Shown piece after piece: positions 1 to 7,489 of a stretch of 64,000 nucleotides of DNA; position 1 is the stretch's first letter, and every line of letters begins with the position of its first letter. A model generated the notes under the pieces. The model had not been told where the DNA came from, made no database searches, and saw only the letters and a list, made by a program, of their open reading frames with translations. The stretch covers positions 1-64,000 of the forward strand of contig NZ_PABT01000023.1 in NCBI RefSeq assembly GCF_002699205.1, written 5' to 3'. Both the position numbers and the translations under genes were made by a program. The stretch comes from Allomuricauda sp. (lineage in GTDB: Bacteria > Bacteroidota > Bacteroidia > Flavobacteriales > Flavobacteriaceae).

Positions 1-8
1 GAGTAGCG

Positions 9-240
9 TTGCGAGCTTGCTCGCAAGAGCTATTGGTAGCCATTAGACGCTGATTCGCTATAGCCGCAAGTTGGGAAAAGTGCAAATTCTTACCCTGCGG
101 AGCGCTGGCCAATTTATGTTTATGATGATATAAATATAGCGAATAAGCGGTCGTACCGGGTGGCCTTTTGGGAAAAATAGTTCGGCGGGGAGGTGCCGCT
201 TGCGGTGCCGGCCGAGCGGCCGCAGGCATTTTTCCCAACG
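9..240. repeat. GC-rich folded repeat element (attC-like?)
   Basis: Three nested inverted repeats are visible. TTGCGAGC at 9-16 and GCTCGCAA at 19-26 form a hairpin with a 2-base spacer. GTTGGGAAAA at 70-79 is exactly complementary to TTTTCCCAAC at 230-239. TTGGGAAAAAT at 168-178 is exactly complementary to ATTTTTCCCAA at 228-238, enclosing a very GC-rich core (about 185-226) with its own small palindromes such as CGGCCGAGCGGCCG. Nothing here looks coding. The shape (long imperfect fold ending in CCCAACGTTTG, next to a tyrosine recombinase) recalls an integron attC or a recombination-related repeat. The palindromes are seen directly; the attC role is inference, and a canonical 7-base R box was not found. 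Confidence 0.5.
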
Positions 241-287
241 TTTGTATATCTAAAATAATGGTTTTTATAATATATAAAAGCAATATA

Positions 288-365
288 ACCAGGTTATTGT
301 CTACTTTTTGTTATAAATTGTCATAACCCAAATTTACCTAGTTATTTTCTACTTACTTATGTTAT
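288..365 (+). repeat. 48-bp-spaced direct repeat upstream of the recombinase
   Basis: Two similar boxes precede the recombinase start: 288-314 and 336-365. Each contains ACC, then GTTATT, then TCTACTT, then GTTAT further on, and equivalent bases lie 48 bp apart. The second box runs up to the ATG at 367. Paired repeats like these could be recombinase-binding sites (an attI-like site) or an operator controlling the gene. The function is not known from sequence alone. Confidence 0.5.
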
Positions 366-366
366 T

Positions 367-1200
367 ATGGATCAACTCACCAAATTCAAGACCATAATGG
401 AGCTCAAACGCTACAGTTCCAATACCATTGCTACGTATTCCGGACTGTTAAAGGCATTTTTCCAATCCAACCATTTGTCCAGCCACAGATTGGAACATGC
501 ATCGGAAAAGGAAATGATTCCGTTGATGATCGTTTATATAAGGAACAGGAGTTACGGATATACTTCGCAAAAACAGTTTATTTCAGCCCTAAAGTTGTTC
601 TATAGGGAACTTTATAGAAAGGAAATGGATTTTCAGTCCATTTATCCCACCCAAAAACCACACACCTTGCCCAACATACTTTCCCAATCAGAAGTGCGCC
701 AGCTCTTCAACACGATCTCCAATATTAAGCACCGAACCATGCTGACCACCATCTATGCATTGGGACTTAGATCTGGGGAGCTATTAAGATTGAAAATTTC
801 GGATGTTGACAGTGATCGAATGTTAGTGTCCATAAAGGCTTCCAAAGGAAAAAAGGACCGTATGGTTATGCTTTCCCCAAAGTTGTTACAATTGCTCAGG
901 GAATATTTTAAAGTATACCGTCCAGCAGATTACCTCTTCGAAGGGAGACGAGGGGGAATGTACTCCAGTGCCAGTTTAAACAAAGTTTTTATTGATTCAA
1001 AACAGAGGGCAGGTATAAAAAAGCACGTCACCCTCCATACCTTAAGACATAGTTTTGCTACCCATTTGTTGGAGAAGGGAACAGATGTTCGGATAATCCA
1101 AAAATTATTGGGTCACAATAATATCGGGACTACATTGCTCTATACAAAGGTTTCCACCAATGTGATCGGGCAGGTAAGGAGCCCCTTGGAAGATTTGTAG
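367..1200 (+). CDS. Tyrosine recombinase/integrase, IntI/XerC-like
   Basis: A 277-residue tyrosine recombinase: an N-terminal SAM-like core-binding domain (about 1-90) followed by a catalytic domain. The catalytic set is complete: R135 (in GLRSGELL), K160/K162, H224 and R227 (HTLRHSFATHLL), H250 (LLGHNN) and nucleophile Y259 (LLYTKVS). The C-terminus RSPLEDL resembles the RSPLD ending of integron integrases, but the extra IntI-specific patch between the second and third catalytic boxes is absent. Family members cut and join DNA at short paired sites. The gene is alone on its strand, preceded by direct repeats (288-365) and folded GC-rich repeats, so it probably acts on those sites. It could instead be a solitary XerC-like or transposon recombinase; the host Xer enzymes are normally longer. 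Confidence 0.88.
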   Translation: MDQLTKFKTIMELKRYSSNTIATYSGLLKAFFQSNHLSSHRLEHASEKEMIPLMIVYIRNRSYGYTSQKQFISALKLFYRELYRKEMDFQSIYPTQKPHTLPNILSQSEVRQLFNTISNIKHRTMLTTIYALGLRSGELLRLKISDVDSDRMLVSIKASKGKKDRMVMLSPKLLQLLREYFKVYRPADYLFEGRRGGMYSSASLNKVFIDSKQRAGIKKHVTLHTLRHSFATHLLEKGTDVRIIQKLLGHNNIGTTLLYTKVSTNVIGQVRSPLEDL

Positions 1201-1231
1201 GAATGTAAACTGCGTTCGCCAAATATCAGAT

Positions 1232-1261
1232 TTTGAGCTTGACCATAAACCCCTATCTTTG
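1232..1261 (+). promoter_or_regulatory. Promoter of the cyclophilin-FKBP gene
   Basis: A Bacteroidota-type promoter: TTTG at 1232-1235 and TATCTTTG (consensus TAnnTTTG) at 1254-1261, 18 bases apart, 55 bases before the start codon at 1316. Both boxes match the sigma-A consensus known for Flavobacterium and Bacteroides. Confidence 0.55.
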
Positions 1262-1315
1262 CACCCTTGGAAAAATCCGGAAATTTTGTTTCTAATAATC
1301 TATTAATCAAATACA

Positions 1316-2248
1316 ATGCAAGACGGAATCTACGCAAAGTTCAATACCACCAAAGGTGAGATATTGGTAAAGCTTACTTATGATAAAACACCGGGAACGG
1401 TGGGCAACTTTGTTGCACTGGCCGAGGGAAATATGGAAAACACCGTAAAACCCCAAGGCAAACCCTATTACGATGGGCTAAAATTCCACCGGGTAATCCC
1501 CGATTTTATGATCCAGGGCGGATGCCCCACAGGGACGGGGACCGGAGATCCAGGGTATAAGTTCGATGATGAGTTCCATCCAGATCTGCTACACGATGGT
1601 CCCGGAGTACTCTCCATGGCCAATGCAGGACCTGGAACCAACGGAAGCCAGTTTTTTATTACCCATGTGGCCACGCCGTGGTTGGACAATAAGCACACCG
1701 TATTCGGTCGTGTGGAAGAGGGACAGGATGTTGTGGATGCCATTGCCCAAGGCGATACCATTGAAACGTTGGAAATTGTTAGGGTAGGGGATGAAGCCAA
1801 AAACTGGAATGCCGTAGAGGCTTTCAGAACTTTTGAAGGTGCACGGGAAAAGCGCATTGCTGAACAAAAGGCCCAAGCAGAGGCCGAAATGGAAAAATTG
1901 GCCGCTGGTTTCGACAAGACCGCTAGTGGACTGCGCTATAAGATCATTCAAAAAGGAAGTGGCGCCAAAGCCGAAAAAGGTAAAACAGTTTCTGTGCATT
2001 ACGAAGGTGCATTGGCAAACGGTCAAGTTTTTGATTCTTCATATAAGAGAAACCAACCTATAGATTTTACATTGGGTGTTGGGCAAGTGATCCCGGGTTG
2101 GGACGAGGGGATAGGCTTACTTCAAGTGGGCGACAAGGCCCGTTTTGTGATTCCATCACACTTGGCCTATGGTAGTACTGGTGCCGGAGGGGTTATTCCT
2201 CCAAACGCAACATTGATTTTTGATGTGGAATTGATGAACGTAAAATAA
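1316..2248 (+). CDS. Cyclophilin-FKBP dual peptidyl-prolyl isomerase
   Basis: A 310-residue fusion of two unrelated prolyl isomerase folds. The cyclophilin domain covers about residues 5-160 ([13 protein letters not shown] at 58-70, SQFFIT, W122, H127). A charged, probably helical linker (about 165-200, rich in E, K and A) leads to an FKBP domain (about 205-310: Y229, [11 protein letters not shown] at 258-265, [19 protein letters not shown]). Dual-family immunophilins of this cyclophilin-then-FKBP order are described from Flavobacterium johnsoniae. No signal peptide is visible, so it should act in the cytoplasm on newly made proteins. The single gene has its own promoter and terminator. The domain calls are certain; substrates are unknown. 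Confidence 0.95.
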   Translation: MQDGIYAKFNTTKGEILVKLTYDKTPGTVGNFVALAEGNMENTVKPQGKPYYDGLKFHRVIPDFMIQGGCPTGTGTGDPGYKFDDEFHPDLLHDGPGVLSMANAGPGTNGSQFFITHVATPWLDNKHTVFGRVEEGQDVVDAIAQGDTIETLEIVRVGDEAKNWNAVEAFRTFEGAREKRIAEQKAQAEAEMEKLAAGFDKTASGLRYKIIQKGSGAKAEKGKTVSVHYEGALANGQVFDSSYKRNQPIDFTLGVGQVIPGWDEGIGLLQVGDKARFVIPSHLAYGSTGAGGVIPPNATLIFDVELMNVK

Positions 2249-2269
2249 GAATGTTCACCATAAGAATTT

Positions 2270-2298
2270 AAAAAGCTTCCAGAAATGGGAGCTTTTTT
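2270..2298. terminator. Intrinsic terminator, probably bidirectional
   Basis: AAAAGCTTCC, a 6-base loop and GGGAGCTTTT (one G-T pair) followed by T residues end the immunophilin transcript. Read on the minus strand, the same hairpin is also followed by a T-run and lies just after the stop of the small peptide gene ending at 2297, so it may terminate both. Confidence 0.8.
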
Positions 2299-2380
2299 AT
2301 TTGGCCCTGTTTACACTTAAGAGCAGTAAACAGAGATTGACAGCTAGCAAAACAAGTAGAACGCTAAAGAAAGTGGTCAT
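2297..2380 (-). CDS. Tiny membrane peptide, paralogue of 2453-2539
   Basis: A 27-residue reading frame with ATG at 2380-2378 and TAA at 2299-2297. The peptide starts MTTFFSVLLVLLAVN, continues as a leucine-rich stretch, and ends SVNRAK: one membrane-spanning helix with a short positive tail. It is clearly related to the neighbouring 28-residue peptide upstream on the same strand: both follow the pattern M-x-T-F-F-x-V-L-x-x-L-x-x-V-N and both end S-V-N plus a basic tail. That shared pattern over an otherwise empty gap is the main argument that both are translated. Function unknown; possible roles are a small membrane regulator or subunit, or a type I toxin-like peptide, none of which the sequence decides. 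Confidence 0.6.
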   Translation of the reverse strand: MTTFFSVLLVLLAVNLCLLLLSVNRAK

Positions 2381-2452
2381 GGTTACAGGTGTTTTATGCG
2401 TAACAACTTAACGCAGAAAAACCCTACCTATTGTACTTGCCCAATTGATAAA

Positions 2453-2539
2453 TTATTTTTTGGAACCGTTGACACTCCATACCAGTAACAGGGCATTAAC
2501 GACCAAAAGGAACGAAAGTACTCCAAAAAAGGTGTTCAT
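2453..2539 (-). CDS. Tiny membrane peptide, paralogue of 2297-2380
   Basis: A 28-residue reading frame with ATG at 2539-2537 and TAA at 2455-2453. It begins MNTFFGVLSFLLVVN, forms a single hydrophobic helix and ends W-S-V-N-G-S-K-K. Aligned without gaps to the peptide at 2297-2380, about half the positions are identical, including T3, F4, F5, V7, L8, L11, V14, N15 and the SVN near the end. The two frames lie in tandem, 72 bases apart, in the gap between the immunophilin and cold-shock genes. No homologue is recognised. The pair may have arisen by tandem duplication; which one is expressed, and whether they pair, cannot be told. Confidence 0.6.
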   Translation of the reverse strand: MNTFFGVLSFLLVVNALLLVWSVNGSKK

Positions 2540-2640
2540 TTATATCGATTTTATGGTTATGGGGGAACAATGCTTGTTTATGGTTTAGATAACAAAAAGT
2601 TGAATGGTTGCGTGGACACCTTAAAAAAATTAACAAAAAA

Positions 2641-2670
2641 AAGCCCGAGCATTGCTCGGGCTTCACATAT
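2641..2670 (-). terminator. Terminator of the cold-shock gene
   Basis: Perfect 10-bp stem AAGCCCGAGC / GCTCGGGCTT (2641-2650 and 2654-2663) with an ATT loop. On the minus strand it is followed by a run of T (the A-run at 2632-2640 on the plus strand). Confidence 0.9.
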
Positions 2671-2688
2671 AAAAAAGTGTGTTATAAC

Positions 2689-2883
2689 TTAATCCGCAAC
2701 TTGTACATTAACGGCGTTTAATCCTTTTTTACCTTGTTGTAGTTCGAATTCTACAACGTCACCTTCTCTGATTTCATCGATTAAGCCTGAAATGTGTACG
2801 AAGTGATCTGTGTTTGAACCATCTTCAGTGATAAATCCGTAACCTTTAGAATCATTGAAGAATTTTACTGTTCCTTTACTCAT
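2689..2883 (-). CDS. Cold-shock protein, CspA family
   Basis: A 64-residue single cold-shock domain. RNP1 (KGYGFIT, about 13-19) and RNP2 (FVHIS, about 28-32) are both present, as needed to bind single-stranded RNA or DNA. Family members melt RNA secondary structure in the cold or during growth. The start MSKGTVKFFN is typical. It is a single gene with its own TACCTTTG promoter box and a strong terminator. The paralogue name (cspA, cspB or cspC) cannot be assigned. Confidence 0.96.
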   Translation of the reverse strand: MSKGTVKFFNDSKGYGFITEDGSNTDHFVHISGLIDEIREGDVVEFELQQGKKGLNAVNVQVAD

Positions 2884-2912
2884 AATATAAATTAAAAAAA
2901 TTAAATGAGCAG

Positions 2913-2920
2913 CAAAGGTA
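2913..2920 (-). promoter_or_regulatory. Promoter -7 box of the cold-shock gene
   Basis: TACCTTTG on the minus strand matches TAnnTTTG and lies 29 bases before the start codon. No clear TTTG box is seen further upstream. The remaining short AT-rich leader gives no evident cold-shock RNA structure. Confidence 0.45.
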
Positions 2921-2967
2921 CGTTTAATTTATTGATAATCAGTTTTTTTTTATCATAAATAAAAAAA

Positions 2968-3606
2968 TTAAGCCGTAGGGTCAGGCGTCAAACGCAGGTA
3001 TGGCTTGATTTCTTCGACACCTTTGGTGAAGATTTTTTTTGCTTCTTCCGTTGGTATGGCCGGGCTTACCACCACTTTTTCTCCATTTTTCCAGTCTGCC
3101 GGGGTAGCTACTTTGTACTTTGATGTTAATTGCAAAGAATCTATTACCCGTAGCAATTCGTAGAAATTACGTCCGGTAGATGCAGGATAGGTCAACATGA
3201 GTCTTATTTTTTTATCGGGGTCGATAATGAAAACAGAACGCACGGTAAGTGTATCGTCCGCATTGGGGTGGATCATATCATACAGGTCGGATACCTTTCT
3301 TTCCACATCGGCAATAATGGGGAAATTGACCTCGGTATGTTGTGTTTCGTTAATATCCTTGATCCATTCCATATGAGACGCGGCACCATCGACACTAAGG
3401 GCCATCATCTTCACGTTTCTTTTGTCAAACTCATCTTTGAACTTGGCGGCCGTACCCAATTCAGTGGTGCAAACAGGAGTAAAATCTGCCGGGTGGGAGA
3501 ACAGGATTCCCCAACTATCGCCAAGATATTCGTAAAAATTCAGTGTTCCTTCTGAAGTAACCGCTGTAAAGTTCGGAGCAGTATCTCCCAATCTTAAAGT
3601 TGCCAT
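2968..3606 (-). CDS. 1-Cys peroxiredoxin (Prx6 type)
   Basis: A 212-residue peroxiredoxin with the peroxidatic cysteine C46 in HPADFTPVCTTE and an otherwise cysteine-free sequence, so it is the 1-Cys Prx6 type. The C-terminal extension (VVSPAIPTEEAKKIF) is typical of that group. It reduces hydrogen peroxide and alkyl hydroperoxides in the cytoplasm; the reductant that restores the single cysteine is unknown. It stands alone, convergent with nothing and divergent from the DinB-like gene at 3753. Confidence 0.95.
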   Translation of the reverse strand: MATLRLGDTAPNFTAVTSEGTLNFYEYLGDSWGILFSHPADFTPVCTTELGTAAKFKDEFDKRNVKMMALSVDGAASHMEWIKDINETQHTEVNFPIIADVERKVSDLYDMIHPNADDTLTVRSVFIIDPDKKIRLMLTYPASTGRNFYELLRVIDSLQLTSKYKVATPADWKNGEKVVVSPAIPTEEAKKIFTKGVEEIKPYLRLTPDPTA

Positions 3607-3752
3607 ATATATTTATTTATAGGTTTATAAAATAGTACCCTACAAAATTACTAGATTATTTGGCTGGAATATAATTAATCAGTTAAAACTGTATTAAAAT
3701 ATGTCCCTTTTTGGTTGCTGAATAAATTGCAAAAAGTTGTTATTTTTAAGGA

Positions 3753-4295
3753 ATGGAAAAAGAAACTTTGGAAGAACTACGCTATCCGATTGGAAAATTC
3801 AAGGCGCCAGAAACCATTTCAAATGATCATATTCAACGATGGATCGGAGTTTTGGAAGATTTGCCCAAGCGCTTGGAAGAACTGGTCGCTCCTTTATCAG
3901 ATGAGCAATTGGATACCCCTTACCGGCCGGGTGGATGGACCGTGCGCCAATTGGTCCATCATATCTCTGATAGCCACCATAACAGTTATATTCGGTTTAA
4001 ATGGGCCTTAACGGAGGACTCACCGGTCATAAAGCCCTATGATGAAAAGGCATGGGCGGAACTTTTTGATTCGCGTACGGCGCCCGTTCAAATGTCATTG
4101 GATCATTTAAAGGCGGTACACGCCAAATTGGTCTATTTATTGAAAGGTCTATCGGAAAAAGATTTAAAACGGGTATTTGTCCATCCTGATGGCAACCAAG
4201 AATCCACACTGGAACAGAACATCGGCCGTTATGCTTGGCACAGCTCCCACCATTATGCTCATATTCAAAATTTGATAGGGCAAAAAGGATGGTGA
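3753..4295 (+). CDS. DinB-superfamily protein, YfiT-like
   Basis: A 180-residue DinB-fold four-helix protein of the YfiT/bacillithiol-transferase-like branch. The conserved GGWTVRQLVHHISDSHHN block (61-78) and WHSSHHYAHI block (162-171) supply histidines for a metal site (H69/H70, H163, H167). The family contains putative metal-dependent hydrolases and thiol transferases. No bacillithiol synthesis genes are in the window, so the substrate is open. The length is the usual one. It is a lone gene. Confidence 0.85.
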   Translation: MEKETLEELRYPIGKFKAPETISNDHIQRWIGVLEDLPKRLEELVAPLSDEQLDTPYRPGGWTVRQLVHHISDSHHNSYIRFKWALTEDSPVIKPYDEKAWAELFDSRTAPVQMSLDHLKAVHAKLVYLLKGLSEKDLKRVFVHPDGNQESTLEQNIGRYAWHSSHHYAHIQNLIGQKGW

Positions 4296-4440
4296 CCTAA
4301 TTTTTTTGGTCAGGATTCACATGGCTTTTTCCGATGGCTTAAAATGGGGCAGTACCACTTCACTCTCCCTTTTTATAGCGGGGCCATTTTTTTGACAAAA
4401 GTGAATGGGCTTCCCCTTTTGCAGGATTCATCTTTTTCGA

Positions 4441-5001
4441 TCAAGAATTTATCCATTTGATATTGCAACCCAAGCTTGGTTTTTGATCGGGATCTACTTT
4501 TTCACCGTTCAGTACGGCATCCATGGCGTTTTTGAGGTCCCTACCGGTAAGGGGTATCCCGTTTCCTGGTCTTGAATCGTCCAGTTGCCCACGGTACACC
4601 AAGGTCAGATCCGCATCAAAAAGATAGAAATCGGGAGTACAGGCGGCATCGTATGCTTTAGCTACCTTTTGGGTTTCGTCGTACAGATAAGGAAAGGTAT
4701 AATCTTCTTCTATGGCCTTCTGCTTCATCAAGTGTGGCGCATCCTGAGGATAATTTTTCACATCGTTACTGGAAATGGCAACAAAGGATATGCCCTTTTC
4801 CTGATACTCCTTGGCCAACTTCACGATCTGCGGGTTTACATGGATCACAAAAGGACAATGGTTGCAAATGAACATGATTACCGTGCCTTTTTTTCCTTTT
4901 AGATTTTCCAAAGAGAGGATTTTGTCGGAAACGGTGTCCAACAGTTCAAAGTCCGGTGCCTTGGTGCCCAAGGGGAGCATATTGCTGGGAGTTCTTGCCA
5001 T
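4441..5001 (-). CDS. Thioredoxin/AhpC-like protein with CNHCP motif
   Basis: A 186-residue thioredoxin-fold protein of the AhpC/TSA-Redoxin class. In place of CxxC in the usual WCGPC context it has CNHCPF (C46, C49), a signature of a group of cytoplasmic thioredoxin-family proteins common in Bacteroidota. TPDFYLFD (about 122-129) supplies the cis-proline-like loop. No signal peptide is evident. Likely a disulfide oxidoreductase or peroxidase; the substrate is unknown. Confidence 0.85.
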   Translation of the reverse strand: MARTPSNMLPLGTKAPDFELLDTVSDKILSLENLKGKKGTVIMFICNHCPFVIHVNPQIVKLAKEYQEKGISFVAISSNDVKNYPQDAPHLMKQKAIEEDYTFPYLYDETQKVAKAYDAACTPDFYLFDADLTLVYRGQLDDSRPGNGIPLTGRDLKNAMDAVLNGEKVDPDQKPSLGCNIKWINS

Positions 5002-5052
5002 GGTGTTTGATTTAAGAATCGCTACGGGTTTGTAGTATGGGACAAAAATAAA

Positions 5053-5079
5053 AAACGACCTGCAAAATGCAGGTCGTTT
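5053..5079 (-). terminator. Terminator after the DUF3276 gene
   Basis: Perfect 12-bp stem AAACGACCTGCA (5053-5064) / TGCAGGTCGTTT (5068-5079) with an AAA loop, followed on the minus strand by a T-run. It lies 25 bases after the stop at 5104. Confidence 0.9.
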
Positions 5080-5103
5080 AACTTTTTTAATCGGTTTAAC
5101 TTG

Positions 5104-5478
5104 TTAGATGTCGTCGAAACTTACCTCGGTAAAGTTACTCTCTGAAGTGCTTCCATTTTGACTAAAGCTTTCTTCTTCTTTTTTGAAATCTTTTTGGTGA
5201 CGTTCGGAGATTACCTCGGTTCCTTTTTCTTCAATTATGTAATCCATCATCTCTTCCATAATTTCACGGAAAGCGGCAAAATCTTCTTTGTAAAGATAAA
5301 TTTTATGCTTTTTGTAATGGAAAGAACCATCATCATGTGTAAACTTTTTGCTTTCTGTGATGGTCAAATAATAATCTCCGGCCTTGGTACTCCTGACATC
5401 AAAAAAGTAGGTTCTTCGCCCTGCTCTTAAGACTTTTGAATAAATCTCTTCCTGATCCATTGTATCTTTCTGGCCCAT
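5104..5478 (-). CDS. DUF3276/PUR-alpha-like nucleic-acid-binding protein
   Basis: A 124-residue protein with the PUR-repeat core (YSKVLRAGRRTYFFDVR at about 13-29, then YYLTITESKK, then KIYLYKEDFAAF). Homologues occur throughout Bacteroidota and as BpuR in Borrelia, where it binds single-stranded nucleic acid. The acidic, low-complexity C-terminus (about 95-124) is usual. The start could be M1 or M7 (MDQEEIY). It is followed directly by a strong terminator. Its target in this organism is unknown. Confidence 0.9.
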   Translation of the reverse strand: MGQKDTMDQEEIYSKVLRAGRRTYFFDVRSTKAGDYYLTITESKKFTHDDGSFHYKKHKIYLYKEDFAAFREIMEEMMDYIIEEKGTEVISERHQKDFKKEEESFSQNGSTSESNFTEVSFDDI

Positions 5479-5554
5479 ATGGTTTAGTGTATTTAGTACT
5501 ATGTTGAATTATGTTACCAAAAATGTAAAAAAAAAAGCTAATTCAGCAACTTTT

Positions 5555-7309
5555 TTATGATTCTTTGCCCGAAAGTTGATCAATATAGAGGTCTTTGTAA
5601 TAGCCTTCCCTATTGTTCAATTCTTCGTGGGTGCCCTCTTGGATGATTCTTCCGTTGTCCAGAACAATGATTTTGTCCGCATTCTTGGCAGATGATACCC
5701 GGTGGCTTACAATTAGGGTGGTTTTACTTTGGGAGACCTTTTTTAAGTTGTTGAGGATTTCCTCTTCCGTTTCTGTATCCACAGCCGAGAGGCAATCGTC
5801 AAAAAGATAGATCTGAGGGTCTTTTAAAAGTGCGCGGGCAATGGAGATTCTTTGTTTTTGACCTCCACTTAACGTTATTCCCCGTTCGCCCAGAACGGTA
5901 TCGTATTTTTTTGCAAAACCTTCAATGTTTTTGTGTACCACTGCTTTTTTTGCGACCTCTACGATCTCTTCGTGTGTGGCATTCTCGTTGCCAAAACGGA
6001 TGTTGTTCTCAATGGTGTCGGAAAATAAGAAAGCATCTTGGGGGACAGCACCAATGGAACTGCGCAAACTGTCCAAGTTCAAATCTTGAACAGGAACACC
6101 ATCGATCAAAACCTCCCCGGAGGTGGTGTCGTACAATCGTGCCACCAAATCCAATAGGGTAGATTTCCCCGATCCGGTCTTTCCTAAAATGGCAACCGTT
6201 TCCCCTGCTTTTACCGAAAAAGAAACATTGTCCAATGCGGTTATGCCGGTATCTTCATAAGTAAATGTTACATTTCTGAACTCAATGGCTCCTTTGATCG
6301 GTGTGGGTTCCAAAACTTTGTTTTGGATGGAAGGTTCTTCATTCAGAAATTCATTGATACGTTTTTGGGATGCTTCCGCCCGTTGTACGATCGAGGTAAG
6401 CCAACCGACTATGGCAACCGGCCAGGTGAGCATGTTTACATAAAGGATAAATTCTGCAATTATCCCTATCGTCTCGATCTCTCCATTGATATATTGGCGT
6501 CCCCCAATGTAGATGACGAACAGATTACTGATACCGATCAACAAGATCATCAAAGGGAAAAACCAGGCATTTACTTTGGCCAATGCCATGCTGGTATCTT
6601 TTCCTTCTTGGGCCAAGTCCCTCAATTCTGAATTTATCCTAGGTTCAATGTTGTAGGCCTTTATCACGGAAATCCCGGAAAAAGATTCTTGTGTAAACGT
6701 GGAAAGGGTGGACAAGAACTCTTGTACCTTGGTGCTTCTGCGGTGGATTATTTTACTGATTTGATAGATCAATACCGATAATATGGGCAATGGCAACAGG
6801 GTATAGGCAGCCAGGGTAGGGGCCTTTATGAACATTAGGGGAATCAAACACGCAAAAAGGGTCAAGGTTTGGATGCCGTACATTATGGCGGGTCCGCCGT
6901 ACAAACGTACTTGGTTCACATCCTCGCTGATACGGTTCATCAAATCACCGATCCTGTTTTTTTTATAAAAATTGAGGCTGAGCAATTGGTAATGGTCAAA
7001 CACCTCATTTTTTAGATCGTACTCAATATAACGTGATACGTTTATGATGGTCTGCCGCATCAAAAAGGTAAAAAGCCCCGAAAGTATGGCCGCCCCAATG
7101 ATAATCAGAATGTATTGGAGCAATAACCCCTTGGCGTCTGAAAGGGAAATGACATGTGTGCTAAAGTCCTCGACCGCCTGAATGGATTTGTTCACATATG
7201 AGGGCATGATCAAGGAGAATACCCGTGCAATTATGGTGATCAGCACCCCCAAAAACAGTTTGAGCCAATATTTTTTAAAGTATTTATTTAGGTGTTTTAG
7301 TTCCTTCAT
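5555..7309 (-). CDS. ABC exporter, fused membrane and ATPase domains
   Basis: A 584-residue half-size exporter, counted from the ATG at 7309 (MKELKHLNKYFKKYW); the longer reading frame to 7411 adds residues unlike the family. Six membrane helices fill about residues 15-310. The ATPase domain has Walker A GKTGSGKST (376-384), signature LSGGQ (480-484) and Walker B IYLFDDC (about 500-506). The residue after the Walker B aspartate is Asp, not the usual catalytic Glu. Relatives include MsbA, MdlA/B and YheH/I-type lipid or drug exporters. No partner half-transporter is adjacent. Confidence 0.93.
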   Translation of the reverse strand: MKELKHLNKYFKKYWLKLFLGVLITIIARVFSLIMPSYVNKSIQAVEDFSTHVISLSDAKGLLLQYILIIIGAAILSGLFTFLMRQTIINVSRYIEYDLKNEVFDHYQLLSLNFYKKNRIGDLMNRISEDVNQVRLYGGPAIMYGIQTLTLFACLIPLMFIKAPTLAAYTLLPLPILSVLIYQISKIIHRRSTKVQEFLSTLSTFTQESFSGISVIKAYNIEPRINSELRDLAQEGKDTSMALAKVNAWFFPLMILLIGISNLFVIYIGGRQYINGEIETIGIIAEFILYVNMLTWPVAIVGWLTSIVQRAEASQKRINEFLNEEPSIQNKVLEPTPIKGAIEFRNVTFTYEDTGITALDNVSFSVKAGETVAILGKTGSGKSTLLDLVARLYDTTSGEVLIDGVPVQDLNLDSLRSSIGAVPQDAFLFSDTIENNIRFGNENATHEEIVEVAKKAVVHKNIEGFAKKYDTVLGERGITLSGGQKQRISIARALLKDPQIYLFDDCLSAVDTETEEEILNNLKKVSQSKTTLIVSHRVSSAKNADKIIVLDNGRIIQEGTHEELNNREGYYKDLYIDQLSGKES

Positions 7310-7440
7310 ACCGGGGAAAGGCCGTTTTTTAAGTGTCGATGTAAGCGGACAATCCCGCAAATATATACCATACCATAGAAAGTAAATGTTATAAAACTGA
7401 TAAGAAAACAACTTTGGTAGGTAAGATTCAAATATAAGAT

Positions 7441-7448
7441 TACTTTTG
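7441..7448 (+). promoter_or_regulatory. Promoter -7 box of nusB
   Basis: TACTTTTG matches TAnnTTTG, 42 bases before the nusB start at 7490. A TTTG lies further upstream at 7413-7416, at a longer spacing than ideal. Confidence 0.4.
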
Positions 7449-7489
7449 CGGAGTGAAAGCCAAACAATGACTTTAAAAGTTCTTTAAAC

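Noticed and set aside
1468..2026. Long minus-strand open frames across the immunophilin gene
   Set aside because: They run antisense to a gene with clear family motifs, have no motifs themselves, and are typical mirror frames.
7181..7411. Start of the ABC exporter at 7411
   Set aside because: The extra 34 residues do not look like the family's N-terminus; the ATG at 7309 starts a typical MKELKHLNKYFKKY sequence.
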